From Pararhizobium sp. IMCC3301 (GTDB lineage: Bacteria; Pseudomonadota; Alphaproteobacteria; Rhizobiales; GCA-2746425), in NCBI RefSeq assembly GCF_030758315.1, contig NZ_CP132336.1, positions 1,178,001 to 1,242,000 on the forward strand: 64,000 bases of DNA, in the 5' to 3' direction. Both the position numbers and the translations under genes were made by a program. This document shows positions 28,889 to 37,001 of this stretch, piece after piece. The notes below the pieces were generated by a model that saw nothing but the letters and a program-made list of their open reading frames with translations, was not told the DNA's origin and searched no databases. Within the stretch, counting starts at the first letter, position 1; every line of letters begins with the position of its first letter.

Positions 28889-30157
28889 TCATCGCTGCGC
28901 CGCTACCCTTGCCGCAATCGCCTCCACAACTTCAAAATCTGCATCAAGTGTCAGCGTCTGCTTTGCGCGCGCAAGTGCGGTTTTTGAGTGCGCCCGGGCG
29001 ATGTCGGTCAAGCTTCTGTTTTCCAGATGTGTCAGACCAACAAAAGCCTTTTGCAGCCGCACGCCGACTTCCACATTACCGGCCCCATCACGGGCGATGG
29101 ATGTAAAGGCATCGGTGAACAATTCTTCCAGCGCGAGCTCCGGCACATAGACATTGTCAAATTTGATTTCCGGGCGTTCCTCATCGCTCAAAGGTGATAT
29201 CCAGCCGGCGAACAGGCGCACAATTGTACCGATGATGGCGATTGCAGTACCCGGATCATTGACCCCGGGCGACAGCGCACGCGCGGCAATTTCCGACAGC
29301 ACGATCAGGCCAAACCTTGGATCCTCGTCGAATGAGCGCTGATCTGCAATCAGGAACGCATGGGATATCTTGTTACACACTTCTTCCGTCAGCTCATCGC
29401 TTTCGCCGTTCAGAAAGGCCACCGGTTTGCCAGGGCTGGTGAATGCGCCTGGCAGGCAGAAAACGGTGATTCTGGCGTCAACAGCTTCGGCAATTCCCTG
29501 CAATGATTCCATATCTATGTGCTGAACGTATCCGATATCGCTGGCATAAATCGGAGTTCCCTCTGTTCCCGGCTCATGCGCCGTGCGGCCGCCAAGCGTC
29601 GGGTTCAACCGCCGTCTCTGCAACGCCTCCCTTGCGGCAGTTTCAACCGTTTCAATCGTCGTTCCCATCCGGCCCAGCCGGGCAATGCTGTCGACCCATC
29701 GCACAAAGGTCAGGATGACGGCAGCAAATATCAGCAGGGTCAGCAGGAATAAGACGAAACGGCCGGATTTGCCGTAATAACCGGTGCGAAGCGCGATAGT
29801 GGCAACGATGCTGAAGATGAAAGCTCCGACAAAAACCGACAGAGCCACCTGCGACATGTCGTCTGCAACCACCAGGGTGAAGGCACGCGGTGTCGCCGAA
29901 CCGCTGGCGGAGGCATAGGCCGAAATCATCGACGCAACCGCGAAAGTGGCAACGGCCAGCATGGTGCTGGAAATGATCGACAGCAAGGTCGAGACCGTGT
30001 CCGTGGTAATTTCCGGAATATAGGACGCCATTTCGGTGAAATCAGCCGCATGGGCGACAAGAGCGCCCAGAACCGCCAGCAGGCAATAGCCCAGCGGCTT
30101 GACCCAGAGCCGTTCGCGCAGACGGCGGACCAGAAATTCAAGTCGGCTGCTTAACAA
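28889..30157 (-). CDS. DUF2254 family membrane protein
   Basis: A 422-residue membrane protein of the DUF2254 family. Four hydrophobic segments fill the first 170 residues (PLGYCLLAVLGALVAHAA, then STLLSIISSTMLAVATFAV, VALSVFVGAFIFSIVATIAL and FVLFLLTLLIFAAVILTF). A cytoplasmic region follows with YVQHIDMESLQGIAEAVDAR, RSFDEDPRFGLIVLSEIAAR and ALSPGVNDPGTAIAIIGTIV, the most conserved family block. Function is unknown; the membrane topology resembles channel-like proteins. It stands alone between rpoD and the rightward catabolic cassette. Confidence 0.88.
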   Translation of the reverse strand: MLSSRLEFLVRRLRERLWVKPLGYCLLAVLGALVAHAADFTEMASYIPEITTDTVSTLLSIISSTMLAVATFAVASMISAYASASGSATPRAFTLVVADDMSQVALSVFVGAFIFSIVATIALRTGYYGKSGRFVLFLLTLLIFAAVILTFVRWVDSIARLGRMGTTIETVETAAREALQRRRLNPTLGGRTAHEPGTEGTPIYASDIGYVQHIDMESLQGIAEAVDARITVFCLPGAFTSPGKPVAFLNGESDELTEEVCNKISHAFLIADQRSFDEDPRFGLIVLSEIAARALSPGVNDPGTAIAIIGTIVRLFAGWISPLSDEERPEIKFDNVYVPELALEELFTDAFTSIARDGAGNVEVGVRLQKAFVGLTHLENRSLTDIARAHSKTALARAKQTLTLDADFEVVEAIAARVAAQR

Positions 30158-30576
30158 TGAAATACTCCCGCACTGCAGTTCTGTTGCAAAACCTAGAGTA
30201 CATTCAATGAATGTCGAGTCGTTTGATACCGCAGATCAGCTCATCGGCAGGCGACCGACCCGGCACAACGCGGCACAATGGATATATCCGGATATCAGGA
30301 CCGGTCTGCATCTGGTACCGCCGGGCGGAATAGAGATACCTTAATACTGGCAGCTATGGACGGCGAGTTCTGGCTGACCACCACAGAGCTTGATACCGGA
30401 GCTACGGCCATCATCCCGGAACTTGAAATCCGGCCGGGCCAGTTTATCACCGCGAAAATGTAACCGGGACGCCGCATCTGCCGCCAGCCGCATCTGCCGC
30501 CAGCCGCATCTGCCACCAATTGACGCCTTCCCGGCTTCCATCGCATGGTCGTGGCACAACCAGTTGGAGCCGGTAA
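30158..30576. other. Intergenic region upstream of the racemase gene
   Basis: About 420 bases. It contains the promoter region of the leftward DUF2254 gene and that of the rightward racemase gene, plus the 16-base tandem repeat listed separately. A 61-codon open frame (30278-30463) ends DTGATAIIPELEIRPGQFIT and so on; it looks partly protein-like but matches nothing I know, and I do not call it a gene. Confidence 0.4.
30471..30518. repeat. Three-copy 16-base tandem repeat
   Basis: Three units of GCCGCATCTGCCGCCA lie head to tail at 30471-30486, 30487-30502 and 30503-30518, the last with one change (GCCACCA end). They end about 58 bases before the racemase start codon. Such short GC-rich tandem copies can vary in number between strains. 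Confidence 0.85.
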
Positions 30577-31605
30577 ATGCGCAGCACCAGAACCATTCAT
30601 ATTATCTCCTGCCATGCCGAAGGCGAAGTCGGCGACGTCATTGTCGGCGGTGTGGCTCCGCCGCCCGGCGAGACTTTATGGCAGCAGCGCAGCTTTCTGG
30701 AGCGCGATCAGTCCTTGCGCAATTTCGTCCTCAACGAGCCGCGCGGCGGCGTATTCCGCCATGTCAATCTGCTGGTGCCGCCCAAACACCCGGAAGCCGA
30801 TGCCGCTTTCATCATCATGGAACCGGAAGCTTCGCCGCCCATGTCCGGCTCCAATTCGATTTGCGTCGCCACGGTGCTGCTCGACAGCGGCATTCTGCCG
30901 ATGCGCGAGCCGGTCACACATCTCACGCTGGAAGCGCCCGGCGGGCTGGTGCGCGTTGAGGCCCATTGCAAAGACGGCAAGGCCGAGCGCATCTGCGTGC
31001 AGAATGTTCCCTCCTTCGCTCAGCTGCTGGATGCTGCGCTGCCGGTCGAGGGCCTCGGCACCCTCACCGTTGACACCGCCTATGGCGGCGACAGTTTCGT
31101 CATGGTCGATGCCGCTGCCCTCGGCTTTGAGATTGTCGCCGGTGAGGCCAGAGAAATTGCCCGCACCGGCATTCGCATACTGGATGCCGCCAACGCCCGG
31201 CTGACCTTCAGCCATCCGGAAAACCCCGACTGGACTTCGTTTTCCTTCTGCCTGTTTGCCGGCCCCTTGCGCCGCACGGATACCGGCTTTGCCGCCCGCT
31301 CCGCTGTCTCCATCGCCCCCGGCAAGATCGACCGCTCACCCACCGGCACCGCCGTGTCAGCGCGCATGGCGGTGCTGCATGCCCGTGGCGAGATGCAGCA
31401 GGGCCAGACTTTTGAGGCCCGCTCGATTCTCAACTCCCGCTTTGACGGGCGCATCGTCGGCCTCACCGAAATCGGCCCCCACGCCGCGATCATCCCGCAG
31501 ATCACCGGCCGCGCCTGGATCACCGGCACCCACCAGCACATGCTCGACCCGGACGACCCCTGGCCCCAGGGCTACCGGCTCAACGATACCTGGGGCGTGG
31601 GCTGA
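30577..31605 (+). CDS. Proline racemase-superfamily enzyme with Ser/Thr active site
   Basis: A 342-residue protein of the proline racemase / hydroxyproline epimerase / trans-3-hydroxyproline dehydratase superfamily. The N-terminal [20 protein letters not shown] and [20 protein letters not shown] are typical. The two catalytic positions, cysteines in racemases, are here Ser90 ([16 protein letters not shown]) and Thr256 ([17 protein letters not shown]). Known members have Cys/Cys, Ser/Cys or Cys/Thr pairs, so plain two-base racemisation is unlikely; a dehydratase or other lyase reaction is more plausible. GGAG lies at good spacing before the ATG. It heads a rightward set with a MarR regulator, TRAP transporter and sulfatase. 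Confidence 0.86.
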   Translation: MRSTRTIHIISCHAEGEVGDVIVGGVAPPPGETLWQQRSFLERDQSLRNFVLNEPRGGVFRHVNLLVPPKHPEADAAFIIMEPEASPPMSGSNSICVATVLLDSGILPMREPVTHLTLEAPGGLVRVEAHCKDGKAERICVQNVPSFAQLLDAALPVEGLGTLTVDTAYGGDSFVMVDAAALGFEIVAGEAREIARTGIRILDAANARLTFSHPENPDWTSFSFCLFAGPLRRTDTGFAARSAVSIAPGKIDRSPTGTAVSARMAVLHARGEMQQGQTFEARSILNSRFDGRIVGLTEIGPHAAIIPQITGRAWITGTHQHMLDPDDPWPQGYRLNDTWGVG

Positions 31606-31762
31606 TCCGCCCGCGGAAAAAGTTGTGCTCTCCCGATGACTCCCCTCGCCCGGCGATCTGTCACAATGCCGCCAAGCGTTTCAGGCACGCCGTCGTAGTG
31701 CCACTCAATTTTCGAAACAATTCGCCTTTTCAAAAACCCCCATTGCATAAAAGTGCAAACTA

Positions 31763-31776
31763 TGTGAATATTCACA
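31763..31776. promoter_or_regulatory. Perfect 14-base palindrome before marR, candidate operator
   Basis: TGTGAATATTCACA is a perfect palindrome 22-30 bases upstream of the MarR gene. A second dyad, TTGCA-N6-TGCAA, lies just before it at 31743-31758. Two dyads beside a regulator gene suggest autoregulation by the MarR protein and possibly control of the following TRAP genes. This is inferred from position. Confidence 0.45.
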
Positions 31777-31806
31777 GACTATGACCCTTTAACAGTCTTG
31801 GCTGAT

Positions 31807-32286
31807 ATGCGCGGTGCCGATTTTCAGGTTTCAAAACTGCCGATGTTCCATCTCAATTTGCTGGAACGGCAACACCGGCTGAATTCTTCCCGCGTGCTGC
31901 GCCGTCATGGCATTGATCATCGCATCTGGCGCGTTCTGGTGATGCTTCAGGAACAGGGGCCGCAATCGGTCCATGATTTGGCCGCCTATGGCGGGTTTGA
32001 CCGCTCGACACTGAGCAAGATTGTTGACACAACCGAGGAACGCGGCTTTGTTGCCCGCAGGGTTGACCGGGCTGACCGCCGCCGCTCCGCCGTCAGCCTG
32101 ACACCCGCCGGCAGAGACATGATCGCGCTGGCGGCACCGGATATTATGAGCTTGTTTGACGCTTATTTTTCAGAGTTTTCGCCCAACGAAGTCGAGCAGC
32201 TGATGCAGATGATCGTCAAACTGAAAACGGCCGTGCAAACCCACGGTCTGGAACTGGAACGGGGCCAATTCAGGGAGAACGCGTAA
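31807..32286 (+). CDS. MarR family transcriptional regulator
   Basis: A 159-residue winged-helix regulator. The DNA-binding part reads GPQSVHDLAAYGGFDRSTLS, then VDTTEERGFVARRVDRADRR with the wing DRADRRRSAVSLTPAGRDMI, the standard MarR pattern. The C-terminal helix (FSPNEVEQLMQMIVKLKTAV) should dimerise. An in-frame TTG three codons earlier (31798) is an alternative start. It lies between the racemase-like gene and the TRAP transporter and probably senses a substrate of that cassette. A perfect palindrome just upstream is a candidate binding site. Confidence 0.87.
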   Translation: MRGADFQVSKLPMFHLNLLERQHRLNSSRVLRRHGIDHRIWRVLVMLQEQGPQSVHDLAAYGGFDRSTLSKIVDTTEERGFVARRVDRADRRRSAVSLTPAGRDMIALAAPDIMSLFDAYFSEFSPNEVEQLMQMIVKLKTAVQTHGLELERGQFRENA

Positions 32287-32331
32287 CGGCAGATGGCCCT
32301 AACCAGCCGGTTACGCATGTGGAGGAAACTT

Positions 32332-33354
32332 ATGCGTCTTACAATCAGAACACTGCTTCTGGCAGGCCTGCTCAGCAGCCTTGCCGGCGTTGCCAACGCC
32401 CAAACCCGGCTGCTGGTCAATTGCTTCTGGGCACCGCAACATTATGTCTGCCAGTCGGTCCTGCCCAAATGGATTGAAGAAGTCAAACAAGTCACCGAGG
32501 GCCGGGTCACCGGCATCATCCCGCCCAAATCGGTCGCCGCCCCGCCCGAACAGCTCAACTCTGTTGAAAAAGGCATTACCGATGTTGCGGTTCAGTTCAA
32601 CGGCCTCATTCAGGGCCGTGTCACTGGCCCGCTGGTGGCCATGAACCCGTTCATCGCCACAACGGATGCGCCCGCCATGTCGGAAGCCCTTTGGGAAACC
32701 CGCAACAAATTCTTCCCCGATGAAATGGACTCCGTGCATTTGCTGTCGCTCTGGGTCATCACCCCGGCGGAATTGTTCAGCCAGACCGATACGCCGCTGA
32801 ATTCCATGGAAGATCTGGTCTCGCGCAAGATCTGGGCCCTGCCCGGCGCACTGGCCGCTACCATGAAGAAAATCGGCGCCGGCGTTGTCTCCGGTCCGGC
32901 AGTGCAGGCCAATGAAATCATCTCCCGCGGTGTGGTCGATGCTCATATCGGCCTCAGCCCGACAGCGGTGCGCGATTTCCGCGTCATCCCCTATACCAAA
33001 TCCATGACCCGCTTCAAGGATTCCATTTATTCGACCAGCTTCTCGCTGATCATCAACAAGGATAAATGGAACGAGATTTCCGAAGCGGACCGCGAAGCCA
33101 TCACCAATATCAGCGGCGTCAAATTTGCCCGCATGGCAGCGCAGCACTGGGTCGATGCCGACAAGACGGCATTGGAAGAGTTCAAGGAAGCCGGCATTGA
33201 AACCGTCGATGCCGATCCGGCCTTTGAAGCGGCTTTGCACGAAGCTTCAGCCTTCGTCGCGGAAAACTGGATTGCCAAGGCCAATGAGGCCGGCATCGAT
33301 GGTCAGGGTGCCTATGACTATTATGTCAAACGGGTCAAGGAACTGTCTCAGTGA
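32332..33354 (+). CDS. dctP: TRAP transporter substrate-binding protein (DctP type)
   Basis: A 340-residue periplasmic solute receptor of a TRAP transporter. The signal peptide MRLTIRTLLLAGLLSSLAGV ends at ANA. The mature protein has WIEEVKQVTEGRVTGIIPPK, ITDVAVQFNGLIQGRVTG and DTPLNSMEDLVSRKIWALPG, all DctP-family features, and HIGLSPTAVRDFRVIPYTKS near the ligand-binding arginine region. GGAGGAAAC lies seven bases before the ATG, which decides this start over an upstream ATG. The ligand, probably an organic acid or a modified amino acid, cannot be read. Confidence 0.9.
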   Translation: MRLTIRTLLLAGLLSSLAGVANAQTRLLVNCFWAPQHYVCQSVLPKWIEEVKQVTEGRVTGIIPPKSVAAPPEQLNSVEKGITDVAVQFNGLIQGRVTGPLVAMNPFIATTDAPAMSEALWETRNKFFPDEMDSVHLLSLWVITPAELFSQTDTPLNSMEDLVSRKIWALPGALAATMKKIGAGVVSGPAVQANEIISRGVVDAHIGLSPTAVRDFRVIPYTKSMTRFKDSIYSTSFSLIINKDKWNEISEADREAITNISGVKFARMAAQHWVDADKTALEEFKEAGIETVDADPAFEAALHEASAFVAENWIAKANEAGIDGQGAYDYYVKRVKELSQ

Positions 33355-33884
33355 ACCAACAGCCGGTTTCCGGTGTGAAAAAACTGGCAGCAGGGGCGCT
33401 TGCGCTCCTGCTGCCGGCAATGAATTTCATCGCCGCCGCTCTGCTGTTCATCATGATGATGCTGACCTTCTTCGACGTGGTTGGCCGCTATGTGTTCAGC
33501 GCGCCCATTTTTGGCGCGGCGGAAATGATCCAATTTCTTCTGGCCATGTCGATCTTTGCCGGCCTGGGCCTTGTCAATGCCTATGATGAGCACATTTCCG
33601 TAGAACTGTTTGACGGTCCGCTGCAGGCTTGGCTGCCCAGATTTAGGCCTTTCATCATCCAGCTATTCTCGCTGATCGGCATGTCGGTGATCGCCTGGCA
33701 GCTGGCCGTATTCGCTGGCGAAGCGGCCCAGAACAACCGCATAACCGTCGTTCTGGAATGGCCGCTGGCCTATCTTGCCGCCATCATTGCCGGCCTGTCC
33801 GCCCTCAGTCTTATCGCCCAGGTTCTGGGTCTGATCGAGCGGCCCCGTCATGGGCCGGGCGAAGACATCGCAGGTGATCTATGA
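33351..33884 (+). CDS. dctQ: TRAP transporter small membrane subunit (DctQ type)
   Basis: A 177-residue membrane protein with four hydrophobic segments, as in DctQ subunits: MNFIAAALLFIMMMLTFFDV, then MIQFLLAMSIFAGLGLVNAY with the following EHISVELF typical of the family, IIQLFSLIGMSVIAWQLAVF and PLAYLAAIIAGLSALSLIAQ. VVGRYVFSAPIFGAAEM after helix 1 is a family block. It starts with GTG overlapping the dctP stop by 4 bases and overlaps dctM by 4, so the three are translationally coupled. Confidence 0.9.
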   Translation: MNQQPVSGVKKLAAGALALLLPAMNFIAAALLFIMMMLTFFDVVGRYVFSAPIFGAAEMIQFLLAMSIFAGLGLVNAYDEHISVELFDGPLQAWLPRFRPFIIQLFSLIGMSVIAWQLAVFAGEAAQNNRITVVLEWPLAYLAAIIAGLSALSLIAQVLGLIERPRHGPGEDIAGDL

Positions 33885-35176
33885 CAACAGCTCTGATCGG
33901 CTTTGCCATATTGCTGGCTTTGTGTTTCTTTGGCTTCCGCGTCGGCTATGCCACGCTGCTTGTCGGCCTGGTCGGCTTTGCCACACAACGCGGCTGGACC
34001 GCTGCCTTCGCCATGACCGGGCAACAGGTCATCGAAGACGCCATGAGCTACAATCTCAGCGTCATTCCCCTGTTCATTCTCATGGGTGTTTTCATCTACC
34101 GCGCTGAAATCAGCCGCGATCTGTATGATGCCGCCTATGCCGGACTTGGCCGCTTCCGCGGCGGCCTCGCGCTGTCGACAGTGGCCGCCTGCGCCGGCTT
34201 TTCCGCCGTCTGCGGCTCGTCTCTGGCGACCGCCGCCACCATGACAAAAGTCGCCATGCCGCCGATGCGCAAATATGGCTATTCCGATTCGCTGGCCTCC
34301 GGCACCATTGCCGCCGGCGGCACCCTTGGCATCATGATTCCGCCCTCCGTGCCGCTGGTGATTTACGCAGTGGTGGCCGAGCAGGATATCGGCGAATTGT
34401 TCATTGCCGGTGTTCTTCCGGGCATTCTGCTGGTCTCGCTGTTCATGGGTGCCGTTGCCATTACGGTGCGCTACAATCCCGACGCCGGGCCGGCAGGCGA
34501 GCCTCTGTCAGAACAGGACAAAAAGCGCGCCTTCAAGGCGGTCTGGCCGATTATCGGCCTGTTTGTGCTGGTGCTGGGTGGCATCTATGGGCGCATCTTC
34601 ACACCGACGGAAGCCTCCGGCATCGGTGCATTCGGTGCAGCGGTCATTGCTGTCATGCGCGGCCATCTGCGCACGCCGAGGGAATGGATCGACGTGCTCG
34701 GCGAGGCGGCCAAAACCACGGCCTCGCTGTTCATCGTCATTTTCGGCGCGCTTGTCTTTGCCCAATTCATCAATCTGTCGGGCATGCCTTATGATATCGT
34801 GTTTTTCGTCGAGGAACTGGACCTCTCGCCACTCGGTCTTGTGATCGCGGTCGCGATCATTGCCGTGTTCATGGGCATGGTGTTTGAGTCCATCGGTATT
34901 CTGCTGCTGCTGGTGCCGGTCTTTTTGCCCACTTTGGTGCAGTCCGGCGTCGATATGGTGTGGTTCGGCATTGTCGTGGTTCTGGTCACCGAGCTTGGCC
35001 TCATTACCCCGCCCATTGGCATGAATGTCTTTGTCGTCAAATCGGTGATGCCGGATATCCGCCTCGGCGATATCTTCCGCGGCGTCACTCCCTTCATTTT
35101 TGCCGATGTGCTGGCCCTTATACTGGTGCTGCTGATACCGGCAATTGCCACAATCCTGCCCAGTCTTATGCGATGA
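33881..35176 (+). CDS. dctM: TRAP transporter large permease (DctM type)
   Basis: A 431-residue membrane protein with about twelve hydrophobic segments, the size of DctM subunits. Family blocks include SVIPLFILMGVFIYRAEISR, STVAACAGFSAVCGSSLATA (substrate and sodium-binding region), GTIAAGGTLGIMIPPSVPLV and TELGLITPPIGMNVFVVKSV. Together with DctP and DctQ it forms a sodium-driven uptake system in the inner membrane. The sulfatase-like gene follows 60 bases later on the same strand. Confidence 0.93.
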   Translation: MTTALIGFAILLALCFFGFRVGYATLLVGLVGFATQRGWTAAFAMTGQQVIEDAMSYNLSVIPLFILMGVFIYRAEISRDLYDAAYAGLGRFRGGLALSTVAACAGFSAVCGSSLATAATMTKVAMPPMRKYGYSDSLASGTIAAGGTLGIMIPPSVPLVIYAVVAEQDIGELFIAGVLPGILLVSLFMGAVAITVRYNPDAGPAGEPLSEQDKKRAFKAVWPIIGLFVLVLGGIYGRIFTPTEASGIGAFGAAVIAVMRGHLRTPREWIDVLGEAAKTTASLFIVIFGALVFAQFINLSGMPYDIVFFVEELDLSPLGLVIAVAIIAVFMGMVFESIGILLLLVPVFLPTLVQSGVDMVWFGIVVVLVTELGLITPPIGMNVFVVKSVMPDIRLGDIFRGVTPFIFADVLALILVLLIPAIATILPSLMR

Positions 35177-35236
35177 TGGCTGATGCGTTAGCGGCTGATG
35201 CAATAAATCCGGGTCCAATGTTTCAGGTACAAAGTA

Positions 35237-36820
35237 ATGGCTAAAGTCAAAAACATCCTTTTCATCATGGCGGACCAGTTGCGCTGGGACTATCTGTCCT
35301 GCGCTGGCCATCCCAATTTGCACACCCCCAATATCGACCGCCTTGCCGCAAAAGGTGTGCGCTTCGACCGCGCCTATGTGCAATCGCCGGTCTGCGGCCC
35401 CTCGCGTGCCTCCACCTATACCGGCCGCACCACTTTCAGCCACGGCTCGACCTGGAACCGGGTACCGCTGCCGATCGGCGAATGGACCATGAGCGATTAT
35501 CTGTCACCGGCCGGCCTGCGCACTGCCGTTGTCGGCAAAACCCACATGACGCCGGACAAGGACGGAATGGAGCGCTTTGGCCTGACGCCCGACACCGAAC
35601 TCGGCATGATTGTCTCGGAACCCGGTTTTGAGCCTTATGAGCGCGATGACGGCCTGCATCCGGATGCCGGGCTGCGCGCGCGCGGCGGCAAGCTGGCCTA
35701 TAATGACTGGCTGCGTGAAAAGGGTTATGACGGTGAAAACCCCTGGCACACCTGGGCCAATTCCGCCGAGGGCCCGGACGGAGAAATTCTCAGCGGCTGG
35801 CATTTGCGCAATTCACATCTGCCCGCTCGCGTAGCCGAGCCGCATTCAGAAACCGCCTACATGACTGACCGGGCGATCGACTTCATCACCGAAACCGGCG
35901 ATCAGCCCTGGTGCCTGCATCTGTCCTACATCAAGCCGCATTGGCCCTATATCGCCCCAGCGCCCTATCATGCGATGTATGATCACAACCAGTTCCTGCC
36001 GGTGCACCGCTCGGAACGCGAGCGCGACAACGCCCATCCGGTACTGGATGCCTTCGTGAAGATGGATGTTTCGGAAACCTTCTCCAGGCGCGAGGTCCGC
36101 GAACGGGTAATGGCCGGTTATATGGGCCTCGTCAAACAGATCGATGATCATCTTGGCCGCCTCTTCGACCATCTTGAGGAAACCGGCCGCATGGACGACA
36201 CCATGATTGTCTTCACCTCCGACCACGGCGATTATCTTGGCGATCACTGGATGGGTGAAAAGGAATTGTTTCATGAAGCCAGCGTGCGCGTGCCGCTGAT
36301 CATTTACGACCCCAGTGAAGCGGCTGACAGCACCCGCGGCGAGGTTGAAACACGTCTCGTGGAGGCGATTGATCTGTTGCCCACCTTCATGGACACGTTG
36401 GGCATGAAGGTGGCGGATCACCGGCTTGAAGGCCGTTCGCTGCTACCGCTGCTGCATGGCGAAAACCCGGGCGATTGGCGCGAAGCCGTATTCAGCGAAA
36501 TTGATTATGCGTTCTACTCAGCACGGGAAACTCTGAACCTGCCGGCCAGCAAGGCAAGAGCCTACATGATGCGCACCGAGCGCTGGAAATACATTTATTA
36601 CAAAGGCTTCCCGCCGCAATTATTCGACCTTCAGACGGACCCGGATGAATTTGATGATCTTGGCACATCACCGGACCATGCCGAAATTCGGGCCACAATG
36701 CAGACCCTGCTGCTGGAACGCCTTACGGACCGCAAGAACCGGGTCACGATGACGGACGAACAGGTTTTGCAAACCCGCGCCGGCGAAGGCTCATCGGGTA
36801 TCATGATCGGGGTCTGGTAA
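35237..36820 (+). CDS. Type I sulfatase / phosphonate monoester hydrolase family enzyme
   Basis: A 527-residue alkaline-phosphatase-superfamily hydrolase. The metal-site start is ILFIMADQLRWDYLSCAGHP, and SPVCGPSRASTYTGR holds the C-x-P-S-R motif whose Cys53 is converted to formylglycine. A second metal site appears in FTSDHGDYLGDHWMGEKELF. The block LHLSYIKPHWPYIAPAPYHA and the long C-terminus resemble phosphonate monoester hydrolases and choline sulfatase-like enzymes more than classical arylsulfatases. No signal peptide is present, so it acts in the cytoplasm, presumably on a compound imported by the TRAP system. Confidence 0.88.
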   Translation: MAKVKNILFIMADQLRWDYLSCAGHPNLHTPNIDRLAAKGVRFDRAYVQSPVCGPSRASTYTGRTTFSHGSTWNRVPLPIGEWTMSDYLSPAGLRTAVVGKTHMTPDKDGMERFGLTPDTELGMIVSEPGFEPYERDDGLHPDAGLRARGGKLAYNDWLREKGYDGENPWHTWANSAEGPDGEILSGWHLRNSHLPARVAEPHSETAYMTDRAIDFITETGDQPWCLHLSYIKPHWPYIAPAPYHAMYDHNQFLPVHRSERERDNAHPVLDAFVKMDVSETFSRREVRERVMAGYMGLVKQIDDHLGRLFDHLEETGRMDDTMIVFTSDHGDYLGDHWMGEKELFHEASVRVPLIIYDPSEAADSTRGEVETRLVEAIDLLPTFMDTLGMKVADHRLEGRSLLPLLHGENPGDWREAVFSEIDYAFYSARETLNLPASKARAYMMRTERWKYIYYKGFPPQLFDLQTDPDEFDDLGTSPDHAEIRATMQTLLLERLTDRKNRVTMTDEQVLQTRAGEGSSGIMIGVW

Positions 36821-37001
36821 CACCTGCTGCTTGCAAATGGGGTTCTTGGCCAACGTGCGGGCGAGGCAGGCAATTCAGCGTTCCGTGCTCGGCGGCCATT
36901 CCGCGATCTCCTGGTCGATTCGACCGAACTGGCAGGAAATTCCGGCCTGATCGGCATTACAACCATGGTGTTTGATCAGCCAATGGAGGCGCGTTAGAGC
37001 C

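Noticed and set aside
36821-37001. Possible gene remnant between the sulfatase gene and dnaG
   Set aside because: A plus-strand frame ending at about 36997 reads like protein for some 45 codons but has no start and no similarity I recognise; too weak to call.
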